Assembly (NCBI GenBank): GCA_036365455.1
Contig: JAWQUS010000010.1
Span: 13,772,501 to 13,836,500, forward strand
Length of the DNA stretch: 64,000 nt
Source: Macrosoma leucophasiata
Taxonomy: Eukaryota; Arthropoda; Insecta; Lepidoptera; Hedylidae
Direction: 5' to 3'
The position numbers and the translations under genes are program-made. This document shows, piece after piece, positions 32,672 to 47,700 of this stretch. Under the pieces are notes generated by a model. The model did not search any database. It was not told the DNA's origin and saw only the letters and a list, made by a program, of their open reading frames with translations. How positions within the stretch are numbered: the first letter of the stretch is position 1; the number at the start of each line of letters is the position of its first letter.

Positions 32672-32701
32672 ATGGCGCCTGGAATTTTATTTTTTATTCT
32701 G
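32672..32701 (+). CDS. Exon 1: start codon and most of the signal peptide core
   Basis: Ten codons ([10 protein letters not shown]) end exactly at a GTAAGT donor, phase 0. The start has the context GGGCCATGG, 193 bp downstream of a TATA box. Joined to exon 2, it gives a good signal peptide with the hydrophobic run GILFFILASLVI. A short first coding exon within the signal peptide followed by a long intron is the usual arrangement in insect cuticular protein genes. The distance (18.9 kb) makes the link an inference. The alternative is an unspliced start at 51533. Confidence 0.68.
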
Positions 32702-35700
32702 GTAAGTTTAATTTATTAAAACATTAAAAAATCAAGTACTTATAACACATACAACACATTTAGTACGATAATAATAATTATAATATATATCACTATATAT
32801 TTTTTACATGTATATGTAAAAAAATATATATTGAGATTATGAATAAATGAGTGAAATTATAATAAATAATTATTAATAATTATTTATTAATAATTTCAAA
32901 TACAATAATTTAATTAAACAAATGCAGCCTTAAGAATACATATACATATAAGTTAAAAATTAACACATAAAGCTAAATGTCATAATGGTATAATTAGTGT
33001 TCTTTGACATTCAAGCTCGTAACAATATTAATAACTTTTTATGGTATTTTATTTAAGATAGCTACCCATTTGATTACCTATATCTATAGAAAATATTTTT
33101 TTTATTTCGAATAGATCTATACAGATACTATCAAAACGTCAAGAAATCATAAAATACCTAGAGTGAATAGTAAAAGCAAAAATATGTATTAATAGTAAAT
33201 TAAAAATTAGAATTTAAACTACTCAGTTAAAACATAATAATCACATTTTTTTTAATTCCTTCAATGATGATAAATGAAGAAAAAGAAAAACTTCAAGATC
33301 AAAGTTATTCACTTAGCAGAGTTCCAAGTGCAGTCACAACTGAGAAGAACTCCGCTACCCAAAAAACTCAGTAAGAGCTCTTTTAAATGAGAGCTTAAAT
33401 CTAGTACAGATTACCGTGAAAAATATGTACCTAAGTAACGAACCTTAAAATTTATTAATTTGAAAGATTTTAGATCTTTAATACAATAGATTAAGTATGC
33501 GTAAAACAAAATCCTGTGTAAATGTGGAATTTTCTAACTCGACCTTGGACTTTCCTTGACATTAGTATTATTATAGGTACCTGTTTGAAAAAAATAACTT
33601 GTTTACTGATGAGTTTTTTATAGTTTCACCGGTGCCTCATGACATTATTTAAATATTGTTTTTACAAAATTTGTGTAAAAAAATACCTTAGCTGAGATTT
33701 TTGGTGGTAGAGCACCAGTGACAAACCTCGTGGGCTGCTGACCCCCGCATCACATAATCTACTTGCCGCTAACTGGTGTTCAACGCTATGCTATTCTGGC
33801 TAGATGGTAATTTACGGCACCTACACATACGGCGCAGAGGCATAACAGCTTCGGCCTCAGGATTGGCAAAACATCTGCATTTAAATCTCTGGTCATAATT
33901 TATATGGCTTCAAAATTTACTTACCATCCACTAGTTCGATGCTTGTTTGCCACTTATATGATATAAAAAACACTCAGACACGACTCTCATATTTAAAAAA
34001 AATTACGTCTTTATAAAAATAATCTAATTAAAGGATTACAAGTGACTGATACAATGAAGGACATGCTAATCTAATAACGTAGATGACCACCGAGAAAATT
34101 ATAATGTAATTGAAACTTCATCCCTCATTCCGTTGACAAGGAAGATTTGTATGAGATACTGATCTCAACGATGATGATCGTTTTACAGGTTCATTTTCAT
34201 TCATACGCGCTGAAACAATTTTTTCTTGTTTTATCAACATTTTTCATTGATGCTCCGTTCCTATTGGTCGCAGCGTGATGTTACATGGTCTATAGCCTTC
34301 CTATAAAACAAGCGAACACAAGACTTTTTTTTATAAAAACCACTAGGTAATCTCTGAGATTATCGCGTTCAAACTTTTTAGCTTTTGAATATTAGTACAG
34401 ATTTATGTAAACTCAAACTCAAAAATTTATTTAATCACTTGGAAATAATAGAATTTGCTTGTGATAGGTCAAATTACAAATAAAAAATTAAAGCGAATAA
34501 CAACTGATACGTTGATTAATATGTCAAAGTAAACAAAATAAAATAAATAATGGTCCAAAAATACTTAATAATAAAATTGGTATCAACAGAATGTTCCATA
34601 CTCTTTTTTACAAACGGCAAGACAAGACTAAACAAAAAAATATGGGACATTCTTTGTTATTCACTGGCAGAGTTCCAAAGCCCACATTACTGAGTAAAAA
34701 CCTGCCAAAACAAAACTCAGTAGGGTCTTTTCAAGATATGTTCCTTAAAACTATTTTCACAATATGACACTTATGACTATGTTTTACATTATCAAGTACA
34801 ATGCACATTCATTTCACAAAATTATTGTTTAAAGTTTTGTGGAACAAGACCAGCATTTGTCCAGAGTGTTTGTTTTTAAAATTAATAATAATTAATAGAT
34901 TTAAATAAATAAATAGGTAAGTATATCTAAATCGGATCAGTCATGATTTGTCACTGAGAAAATCCTAAAAGCCATTTCCAAGCTTTTGTTTGTGTTAGTA
35001 TGTGAGAGTTCAATCTTATGAAATTAAATAATGTAAGATCTACGAGTAACTTCCACTCAACAGATTCTCGTGAAACTGTTAATCCTCATTTTAATAAATT
35101 TGACACCATCGGATGTAGTCATGTCGTTGATCTATTATTATGTTTACATTTTTTTTAAAGTTTGTCATAGTATTTATTTTTCCTAGAGACTAACATTAAA
35201 TCATACTTTATGTCTTTATTAAAGTCGATCACTTTACAGGCAACATGGATATGTTAATAATATTTGCTAAAAAAAATAATTACCTATACATTAAATTGAC
35301 TATTAAATTTCCTTCCCTTTTAAGACATTATTATAGAATTATAACTTTTTTTCGAAATATTTTTGATCAAATTATTATTAAATAAATAAAATAAAAAAAA
35401 AAAAAAAAAAAAAAGCCTTTTATTTCCAGATTTACATTAATTTGTTGCTTATAAAGGTACTTATGATTATGTAATAAACATTAAACTAGAATGAGTTAGA
35501 ACTTATTTGTAATTATATCTATAAACTAATGTTGTTTTTACGAGTATTTATTCTATTAATTTTTTATTAGTTTTTTAAATAGGTGTGCATTTTTTTTTCT
35601 GGAACCCCTCTCAGCTACAGGCCTCCTCCAATGCTTTCCATTTCTCTCGATCTTGAGCTATTTGTTGCCATTTTGGACCAGCGGTTTTTTTTCAGATCAT

Positions 35701-38700
35701 CATCCCATCTAACGAGTGGTCTACCTCTACAGCGTTTGCCCGGTGGGCCTTTCCATGATTTCAAATTATTATTATGAATTCCAATGTTATTACTTACCTA
35801 GAAATAAAGCAGACATAACAATTTACATACCTACCAAATTTTTAATCATGTAAACGATATAGGTACCCGGTTAGTCCAGCGGTGTGAGATGACCGTTTGA
35901 TTCGAAGGGTAGCGGGTTCGATCCCCGCACCGGGACAAATATTTGTTTGGCCTACAGATATTTGTTTCGGGTCTGGTTGTTTGTGTATGTGTTGTACGTG
36001 TACAACGGCACCCACGACACAGGTCTATACCTACTGTGGGGCTGTGAGTGTAAGCGTATTGTATTGTATTATTGTATTGTATTGTAGGTATTAAAATTTC
36101 AGCCATACGTAACATACCTACATGATGTATTCCAAACGAATTTGGCTATCATCAAACATGGGCCTGAGCTTAGATATTTGATACCCGATGAACCGGATAC
36201 ACTAGTATATTAATTTAGAAGCTATGAAAATTATTAGATCGGCCCTCGAATATACACAACTATGTACTTACTTCGATATTAATCTTAGGGCAGATAATTT
36301 CGCAGATACTTCTATAACAATGACCTGAAATTGCTCAGACGTAATAGTAACCTCCTATATTAGATTACTAAAGATACTAGATAACTAAATTATCTTCCAA
36401 GTGATAGATGCTTTGTAAGATTAATCGACTGATTACGAAAATCGAGATTGTCTGATTTTATAACCATTACTCAGACTTCGATTCCATTTAAACTAGAGAT
36501 AACAAGAACAACGTAAAAACATAACAAAATGTTAAAAGGGTTTCGGCCAAATACTGAAACATCACTTGTGTCAAGTGGGACTAAAAAGTCTTTTGTCTCT
36601 AGAAAATACGTGGAAGCGACAGAGGTAGCTTACCTATATTTGGGGGTTGCTTTAAAATAAGAGACGTGTGAGAATTAGCCCTTAGGAATGTCAAAAAACA
36701 CCATTAACGTATTGGACCATAGGCGAAATGGTTTACTGTTCCTTAGTATTGCACAAAATGATAACATAGCAACAATTGACTCTCTTAATTCCTATTATCG
36801 TTAATGTCGAAGAGACGATGTAAACAAGTTTGAAATTAAGATAAACAAAAAATGTATATTAAATTAATTCATGATAATATGTGTATTTTAAAGTTACTCA
36901 TAATAATACGTTATAACTTGTTAATCCGTATTTCAAGTAATATAAGGTGTTAATTAAAATAAATTATTATCTAGTAGCAAATCTGTCTCGCGAACGACGA
37001 CCGCAGTAGGTTTAAAAAAAATCTAGCTGTTGCCCGCGGCTCCACCCGCGTGTCGGTCGCTTTTCGCGTAACCTGTGTCGCGTAAACTCATCAAATCATC
37101 CAATGGCATCCCACAGGATCATTTTTTCGGGATAAAAACTATGTGTTAATCTAAGTTACCTTCTATGTGTGTGCCAAATTTCATGAAAATCGGGTCAGCA
37201 ATTTTTGCTTGAAGGAGTAACAAACAAACATACAAACTTTCGCATTTATAATAGGTATTTATACGATATTAAACACCTATACACGAACGTATGACATAAG
37301 TACAACTATAGCCCTTCAGGGGATTTCGAACGCGCCGGTATTTTTAATTAGCCAGTTCGGTGCTCAACAAGGACAGCAGAAGCTATAAATAACTCCAAAT
37401 TCACGAAGAAAAAAACAACTAAGTATTAAATATTGAGTTCACGAAATATGGAATCGGGGATCGGGTTTTAATAGATGGTGGTATGTCGGAGCCCAGATTT
37501 AAATCCTCTTAAAATCAAAATATTTTATCCATATGTTTTTATCATTTGGTTAAAAAATCACTAAAAAGTTTCCTCTCGAATTAAATCGATAAATATAGCG
37601 AAAAGTAGAAGATCAATGCTTCTCTTAAAAATTACTAAATATTTTTAGCAAGTAATTTCTTAGGGAAATCGGTTTAACCGCTACCTCATAAAACATGAAA
37701 GAAGCTGTTGGTACTTATATTAGGTCACTCTTATTACATTAAGTTACATGTAATATTACAATCAGTAATTTAAAAATACATGAAATCGTTACAAACCTGC
37801 CCCGTGCTTCTTCCAATTTTAAAGGTAAAACGCTTATTCCTCTGTGAAGCCTTTAGGTTAGGTTAAATATAAGTATGTTAAATCTAATTTTAGTAGCCTA
37901 CCAAAGTTTACTTTTATTTGCTTAATTACATTCATTGTTCATAGCACAATCAAAAAACAAGCATATCGACATCATCTAAAAGATGTCATTCCTATTTTAG
38001 AGGTTATTAACATACATACACTCGAAGTTAAAACTTAGTTATTCATTTTGGGTATCTTGTTGCGTTATAACATTGTTTCTCTTGCAAACACTAAACAATA
38101 AACGATGGGACAATATTGAAAACTTTCTGCGATATTCAAAGACCCGCCAAACAATGTTAAGAGTCAGACGGTTTGAATGAATGAAACAAAAGAAAGAACC
38201 GGGTTTCTCTCGATGATGAGGAACTAGACATCACTATGTTGAACATGTCACCGTATTGTATGGTTTACATAACAAATGGTGCGATAGTTATAGTCGGGAG
38301 TTAGTAACAGTGACAATAGTGACCTGTTAACAGATCAATGAGGGTCTACGAATCCATGACGTATTCTATCCGTACTTGAGTTCTGCGTCAGACACAAACG
38401 CAAATAAGGTTTTTGTTTAGCAACATACTATTTTGAATATTTATACAGTCCGAAAAAGCATCGATAAAAGTTTGTTTCTAGTCCTCGGGAACATAGTAAT
38501 CCATTAAGAGCGCTAGTGTTATTCAGGTTATTCATTTATTTCATATAATTAGGCTCCTGGAGAGCACTTTTACATCGTCATTTTTTAAAGCTAACCTCGA
38601 GTGAAAAACCTCTAATAATAATCAAAAACACATAATAAATTAAATAGAAACTAAACAATTTTGTTTAATATGGAAAGCATCAATTATATACAAATTCCTC

Positions 38701-41700
38701 CATTTCCCCATTTCAAACGAAATTGAGAAATAATTAATTTAGTCGTCATAATAAAGGTTATTCACTTGGCAGAATTCCAAGTGCAGTCAATAATGAGAAG
38801 ATAGATATTACACAAATGAACTGATGACCTCGATCACACATCTACTACTCTTACGTTTTCAAGCTTCTCAATAAATGGAACTCTACCATCAATTTATTTG
38901 TACATCAAAACCCCTTTATTGTTTGATCCTTGCTTTTACTTTGATTGGTCGAAAAAATTTGCTAGACAAGTGTTTTTACCCAACGATCCAAAATATCTTG
39001 GATCTAAAATAGAGTTCGGATCAAAAAATATTAGGGTTTTAAAATATTACGGTCAGACTGCTGCCTAATCCGCGTTTTAATCCAATTTGCACGCGAACAG
39101 GTATCCTAGTGAGTCTCAATTCACTGATTAAAAAATTAATTCATATTTAGGTCCAGTGACATTGAAGGTTTTTGTCCTCCAGATTAGAGCTTATCAAAAG
39201 TACTTACATTTTTTTATGAAATTTCAAAGTCCATTATGATTTAATGCGACAAGGGACATGAAATATGTTTGTAAAATAACTGCGGTGGATAAGAAATATG
39301 AGGCACGTACAAATGAGTGCTTAAATGGGTTATATTAATTATTTCAAAAATTACGTTCAACCCTTTTTTATGGATATAAAAATAGTATTATGATTGATTT
39401 TATAGTAAGATATCTTAATCTATACATATTACTTAATAAATAGGATTAATTTGTTAATCAAAACAACGTGTGAACTATGAAATTCTTAGCGTTATTAAAT
39501 CAGCGTTATCAAATTATGTAACAGTTTATGCAATCTCTAAGTTCGATGTGCCTTGCGACATCTGAATCCAATTTATAAATATGTATTGTCTATAGAAGGA
39601 AGAAAATACAAAATGAACATACGCGACAGGCTCAGGACATTGACACCACCTTAACTTTCAATGGGCGTTACAATATCGATACAGGCCTAAAGACGTTATT
39701 TGGCGCATTGTACTGTCAATCAAAGAACGCCAATAATATTTTGATACATGGGCGGCACAAAGTGATCTTGGCATTGAACTAACTGTACGATATTATCGCA
39801 CTTCAACTTTTTTGTGACTCATTCGATGTCGCTGATTATAATAAACTAATACTTAAGAAGTTATAGTTGGCACGAGACAACAACACAGGCAATATATCGT
39901 GACTTACGGTATTTTTTTGGAAGCTTAACATCATATTATTATTTTTTATAATGTTTTCTTCAGCTTAGCTGATATTTAATTCGTGTGACAAAATACTGAA
40001 CACATTTTTTGTCAGAATTTTGTGTTTTAGTCGATGTAGCAAATGTCACATTTTTTTTTCATAATGTTATCAGATGTTTTATAAGTTTTAAGTATCTTAT
40101 TGTACCTAAAATTGAGTAACGTTTCAATATTTCATTCAATTATTAGACGCCTCGATTTTTTAATCAAGTATTTTATTCACTGGTACGTAGAAGAGATCAA
40201 GGACTTATCGTGAAAATATATACATACATACATAGTTAGGATAGACTCGAATTGAATTAGTTGACGCATATGATACAATTATTAAAAATAGTAACTTAAT
40301 AGTATCGCATGTTTTTAATTAAATATGTAAATATAAAGTAAGTCAAACATAAAATATAACAAAGAAACTTGTTAAAAATTGTGACGAATTATTGAAGTTG
40401 TGTTTATTCATACAAAATCATAACAAAACGGTAAACTGTAATTTTTAGGCGGATATCATATGTATATAGTATCTTATATCATAAGATAACATCTTAAAAA
40501 ATTAAAATAACACATGAAAAAGAAACATTTTCTATTTGAGAAAAAACTTATAATCATACCACTTCTAGCATACACACTACCATCATTCTGCGAAATCCGC
40601 TTGACTTTATATTTACATTCAAACCTTTTTAGGGAGTTATAACAAAGCCAAGCTGTTTTATGACGACTTTTATTACACAGCCCTCGATAAGGGAGATCTT
40701 TTGGGGATTACAACCATACAAATGCAAAGTTAATTTCGCGTTAATAAATCAGATTCAGATTCCACCTATAAACTTTGTCAGCTTTATTAGACGTGACTCA
40801 TCTCTATATTTATAAATTTAAAGTATAATCGATACAAACAAAATAAATCCGGTTGTTCAAATAAAGGTTTACTCAGGCAAAGACGAACATGGACGATTTT
40901 AGAATAGTTTAAAGGTTGAGGATGAGCGCTAGCTCACCTTTGACAGGGCAAGTTGCGATTCATAGCATGACGTAACTGACAAGCTAAACCAACTGATGCA
41001 ATCACAGCAACCTTACAAAATATATTATATGGAAGCTCACTTTTATACATTATGGCCTATAGACAATTGTTTCTATGATGAGGCATCAAATCTGACGGAA
41101 ATATCAATATTTTTAACCGAGTTCAAAAAACGAGAAAGTTATTTTTTTTTATATATTGTCGCGAATTTCGCCGATATTTTTGGACCGATTTACGTCATTC
41201 TTGTTTTGTTTGATGCGGAATAGTTTCGAATTGGTCTCATAAAAATTTGATTCAGATAGGCGTATCAGTTTTTATTTTATGAGCATTTTTTTACTTACTT
41301 TCACCTCAGACTAAAGGAATAAGAATAGACGGCGAGTTGTCATACAGTGCGTTGAATCCACTGACGTCCTAGATAGTCCTAATGCTCATGACAACAAGAT
41401 GACAACAAGTGACAATGACACATTTACTCATCGACGACATAACACAACTTATTTACTCCTTCGTGGATAAAATTTTTTCATTGATTTCGTATAGCCGTGT
41501 AATAATTTTGTATCCAACCACCTAAACAATTTAAATTAGGTATCTAATTGTCACTAAGCTAAAAGAGTAGATTTTACAAATTTAACAGATGTGAACATTA
41601 ATCTAATTGGCAATGCAGCACTTAACTAGAAAGTATTAAATAAATATAACTACGTTAAGAAAAACCGACTTCAAAACTGAAAAGTAAAAAATAATAAAGA

Positions 41701-44700
41701 TTTAATTGTAATTATAAACTACCTATTATTTATATGTGCTATTTACTAATAGGTTTGAAGTCGGTGCCAAGCCAAAATCACTAAAGTAGGCATTTCATTG
41801 TATTAAAACGTAACTTCACGCCTGTTATCCCCGAAGGGGTAGGCAGAGGTAAATGCATGAATTCAAGCATACATGCAAAAATCCACGATTCGCCGGTTAC
41901 GTTTTGTTCAGTGTATTAATTTGCTCGTATTCATATTTAAGTGATTAAAATATAATTATTTGTTTAAGGCTTGGCACCGACTTCAAACCTATTAGTAAAA
42001 ATAGCACATATAAATAATAGGTAGTATATAATTACAATTAAATCTTTATTATTTTTTACTTTTCAGTTTTGAAGTTGATTTTTCTTAACGTAGTTTATAT
42101 TTATTCTATCTGGACTTGGATGATATAAATGCTACATGATGTCATATTTATGCTAATCAAAATCGACAGTAGTGAAGTGAGAAAATAAATTTAACAACCA
42201 TGCAAATATTTTGCGATCTTTAGATTTTTAAGCTTGTGGGACAAAATTATTTTAATTTATGGGAAATATATTTATTTATGTTCTTTAATGTGTTAATTAA
42301 TTTAAATGTTGTAACGAATATCTACATAACAATATCATCTGGTGCCGGAACATCGTGGAACTAGTAGAGCTGTATTGTTTGTAGTACCAGATATAAAGGA
42401 TTAATAGTAGTACCTACCTTATTGTTATGTTATATACCGACCGTTATGAACTTTATGAAGATTGGTATCTTACATTCAATAATGTAATATTTATTCATTG
42501 CACGTCTCAATCCGCACTTGGTCCATGTACGTTATGTCAAATAATTCGAAAGTAAATAAATTGAACGTAACGCACCTACTTGGGTAAGAAAGTACAGTAC
42601 TCAACAGTTAATATTGCACATCGAGCCTGCGAAAGAGATAATCGGCTCGTTTCGACTTCGTAGAGCGTTATCTCTGCTGCACACTACCTACGTAATCACT
42701 GACAGTCCGGTATTGGTCAATACTTGATCAAAATGGTCGATAAGCGTCAAATAGGTACGGTGCGAAAGAGATAACGCTCTACAGACCCGAAATAAGCGGC
42801 AGTCTCTTTCCTAGGCTCAATGTGCAATATTTATTGTTGAGCAACAACATGAGTGATACAAAACGTTACTATATTTAGGTAAACAGTACCTTAGAACAAA
42901 TTTATGTGAGAAACTAATTCTGCGTGATGGAACTACGAACGTTAGATAATATCTACAGTCTGCTTCCTACATTGAGCAAAACCAAATTTTATAACCCTAT
43001 TATCATAATAAAATTTTACTTTTTAAAACAGTTATTAATCATGTGACAATCGTCTCCATTTTTAACTGGTTAGATATTGATCTTTGACCTTTGTGGCCTA
43101 GTGACTAGATCATCGACCGTTTTTTATGAGATTGAAATAACATAAGATAGTAATGTAGTTAGAATAATTTTAGGAAAAGGAACTTAAAAGAATAAATTAT
43201 GGTTTCAAAGCGTATTAATTTCATCATATATTTCTATAATGTTCATCTTTGAATAATTGCAAGCACGGCCTAATTTCACCAGAAATGAATTTTTCTAAAG
43301 TACTTTTACTGCTTGATTATCATTTTTGATAACCAAAACACCATTTACATGCAAAACAGTTAACTTGGTTATTTATTCAGGCCTTAATTCACAAGATATT
43401 GAAGTAGGAAACAATCTAATAAACACGCGATCAAAAAGTGAAGTAAAGTAAGGACCGAAGTATTGCAATTGTATTTTGTTCTCACGCAATGTCCGAAGGC
43501 AAGCGGCCAGGCCCGAGGCCCATTTTCTTAGATCCAACCACATAGTACTCAGATGTACTTGCCAAAACTAGGACATTGTTGGACAGTACAATTTATGTAG
43601 TATTTTTCAAAGCTCGGTTCCATCGTGATCCGGCTTGTGCAATTCTGTTCATTTCTCACGACACTAATTTGCTCATCTAGTATTTGGATTATAAGATATC
43701 AGAAAAATAAACAAAGTTAGTAAAGTACTATGATTGTTTACAAATATCTAACGTTTTACGACAATTTATTAAAATTAATATTATTAGCTGTCGCCCGCGG
43801 CTTCGCCCGCGTGGATGTCGTTTTATAAATAACTAAGTAGCCTATGTTCTTTCTCAAAGTCAGCTCTATCTCGGCACCAAATTGCATTAAAATCGGTTCA
43901 GTCGTTTGGACGTGAAAAGGTAACAGACAGACAGACAGACAGAGTTACTTTCGCATTTATATTATTAAGTAAGGAAGTAGGGATTACGACAATTTATTAA
44001 AATTGAACAGTCATTAGACATCGGTACACTTAAATAGTTTTTCTTTGATATTCTCTCACTATTATATTAAACTCTGGATATGTTTTAATCATATCATCAG
44101 ATAAATCATATTAGTATAAAAAAAATAGAATCGGCAAAAATTTACATTATAAATGTTCTTTAGCTCTGCATTGCAGCATAAAGATAATAAAGGAAATAAT
44201 TCTATGTAGATTTTGTCTAAAACGAATCTTCCAGAATATTCTTAAAATTAAATATGCAAAATAAATTCCATTAGCAAACTTATGTCACGTAAAATATTTC
44301 ACCTGCACCTAATTCATATGAGTGCGAAAATCGTCATAAGTTGCTATGTTTAGCCATTCCATGAGTAGGTAATATGTTAATAGGAATGACCTATGTATAT
44401 CCAGTTGCAAATGTTAAGTAAATACTGTGAATATACCTATCATAGATGTTATTTGTTAAAGTAGTAAAGTTGTCTGGGTGTAAATAGGTAATAGCAGGCG
44501 TAACAGATTTCGGTTTTTGAGTTTCAACCTCAAACGGAAAAAAAAAACAAATTGTTAATTAATGACAAGCTTGTCGGTATGTCTGTCCCCTTAGCCGCGT
44601 TGACTAGGTACTAAAGCTAGTAGTAACATTTTTGCTTCACTAAAATGCATGATTGTCGATGGTTATATTAAAATATCCATAAAAGAGTTGACCAACGCCA

Positions 44701-47700
44701 TTAAATGATAAATGCACGAACATGGGTGTCCCAATACAATTAATTATTACCATCTATACAAAGCTAGTTTTATAGTAGTCAAACATGATGTAACCGTAAA
44801 TTCAATGTATTTGAATTATTTTGGAAGACTGTGTCAAATAGATGATTTCACCAAATGCTAGCATTTTGTAAAATATTACGTCGTAGGTACGAGCATATTA
44901 AAAAAAGTGTTGATTAGAGCTGTCAGCGCGCAACCAAGAAAAAATCTATTACTTACCATTATATAGAATGTCAATGACGATAACCTTTAGTATCGTTACT
45001 TTCATCGATAAGCATCAGTAAGGTTCTATTGGAATGGGACACTAGGTGGCGGATGCAATCGACCTTCACTGGTTTGTAAAGCCACTTATCGTATTACCGT
45101 ACCAACGAGAGTCCAAACATAGGAGAGTACGTGACATAAGCGCCATACGTCATTTCACCTTGACATAAACACTAATATAAAAATCAGATATTTTTTTTTC
45201 AAACAATGTTAAGTGATGAGTAATTTCATTAGTTGAGAAGTAATATTTTTACAACCATAATTTTACCCAATGCTGTATATGTAAGATGCGCTTATCTTAC
45301 AGTGTAATAAATTATGCAAATTCCTTGCGGGTGACACTGCGTCGGAACATGTCGAGAAGAAAACCAACAACATTATTTAGTATGAACATAAAAAAGATTA
45401 TATCACTGTCTGGCTTATAGCGGCTTCAACAAAAGCTTTATTATTTTGTATTACATTTTACTGTTCTTTCAGAATAGATCTGACAATGTCCATTGTCGCA
45501 CTAATAAGTATTCAAAACGTGTCACTATTTTATCAATGATACTATTATTACGAAGATAAAGTGTACTCAGTCCTTAGTCACTATTTGTTATCGTTGATGT
45601 CAATAGTATATGTACAAACATGTATACAAATAGGATTTTATCAATACAAGGTACATTGGGAATATTGGGATAGTATCAAGTAAATAAAATTAATGGAAGC
45701 GAGAACGGTGTTACTACTTTTTTTTCGATTATGCATTACTTTACAATATTTCATTTAAATAAAGATATTAACAAAAGATAATGATATTGATTAAATTAAA
45801 TATTTAAAGATGTTTCATACCTGAATGATCACAGTAAATACCAATAATAATAATAGATGGTTTTTTAGTTTAAAATAAAAAATATATGGATACTTAAAAA
45901 GTAGACAATTGAAAATCTACATCTTCAATTTATTTAAACACTGATAAAATAAATGTTCACGCTGACCTCGTCGCCTAACACCTAATAGGTCCAGTCCCAA
46001 TCAACATAATCATATTGTTATACACTTAACTACCATAGTGGCTTATAGATAGTAAATTTATACTGTTTGGATCTACGTTTCTGCCCGCCACCGATTTAAT
46101 TCCTGCTTTAGTAAAAAATGACAAGAATTTATCCAATTGGAATATGAATACTCAATCTAAGTGACAGCATTTCTAGAGTTTGGCAAAATGTGACAGGTAG
46201 CAAGATTATAGCCAGACAGTAGTAGGATTCTTAGATTATAGAATACTGTCCGATGAATGATAATAAACAGGGTGATTTAATGAAATTTCCTATTTACCAA
46301 ACGGAAAAGATATTATGAGATCAATAAAAATGTGTTTAGATAGGCATATTTGAAAAGTACAGACAAACTACAACTTAGCCTTGCCGTATAACATGTTTTG
46401 TTGTAATAATTAGTACAAACAACTTTAAGTAAAACGACAACAATTTGTAATATTCAAATTATCAAAGATTCTTAAAAGATACAGTGTTTTCTGACTAAAC
46501 TAAGATGTTTTAAGGAGGAGAAGATATTAGACAAAATACATTTGCAGGCACACCATTGAGGCATACTTAGAATGCTGCAGTGTATACCTACTCAGTTTAA
46601 ATAAATATCGTATCGTTTTGTCCACTCTGTAGACCACTTCTTAATATTTATATATCTTATATCTTATATTGGCCTACCTATGCGTCTAACTCTCCAACCC
46701 TGTAGGAAAATACAGCTTATATTAACAGCAACGAATCTTCAAGTTGCAATTAAACAAATTTAATGTTAAATGGCAACAGACAAGGACACACAGTGGAATA
46801 AGATCCGTTTTGAAATGGAAGATGAGCAAGTGCATTACTATAAAATATGCACATAATGGCACAGGTTTACACTGACATGACATGAGACAATGTTATGCAT
46901 TCAGAAATTATTATATCATCTCGATCTCAAACTAACTATACCAGTGAACTACGTATCGATTTAGTGGTATAAAAATAATTTACTACCTAATCTCAGACCT
47001 ACCGATACACACAAAAATGATGATGAACCATAAAACCATACTTTAAATAATAAATATCTTTGAATCTTTGAATCTTTACATTGTACTGGTTCAAAAGAAA
47101 AAACGCAAATATAGTAGAAGGTAATATAGGGAAGCAACGCAATCTGAAGTAGAAATTCTATAGAGCTACTTGTATCTGAGCTGAAAAGATAAAAATGACT
47201 AGGTATAAAGGAATACCGCAAAGTTGTGATGGATGGAGGTTGGCATTTTTGCATGTATTTTCTGTAAACAAAACACTTCAAATTTAATTAAATATTACTT
47301 GAAGCAATTATCAACTTTTACAACATATAATGCCTGTAATTCTCTTATTTCATGATATCACCAAGTTGTCTCGGTATCTTTATTCAATGCATTATACCTA
47401 TACAATATTAGACACAAGGCAAGCTCAGGAACGATTAAGGGGATTATAAGTGAGATTATTCCCAGGTTATGATATAACACGAAATTGTAAAACAAGAGAG
47501 GTCAGCTTCAAACATTCGAAATTATTACTCTAGATTCAGTCAAAGAAATCTTTAGATTCAGTATACAGATTACGCGTCTGTTCTAGCTAATATACATTTT
47601 TTGAAGTGAAAACTTCTTTAGCGACGTTGTACATTTTTGTTATGGGTAAAAAATGTTAAATTCGCATCAGGGCATGTGACTGATCGAAAATGCGTAAGAC

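Noticed and set aside
35846..36115. 89-codon minus-strand frame and its plus-strand partner
   Set aside because: Both lie wholly in a tRNA-derived SINE (family B) and its TATTG tail.
40996..41223. 75-codon frame in intron 1
   Set aside because: No recognisable domain or supporting signal; chance open frame in AT-rich DNA.
46961..47281. 106-codon minus-strand frame with hydrophobic stretches in intron 1
   Set aside because: No start context, no domain, no splice partners and AT-driven composition (Phe, Tyr, Leu rich). Likely chance.
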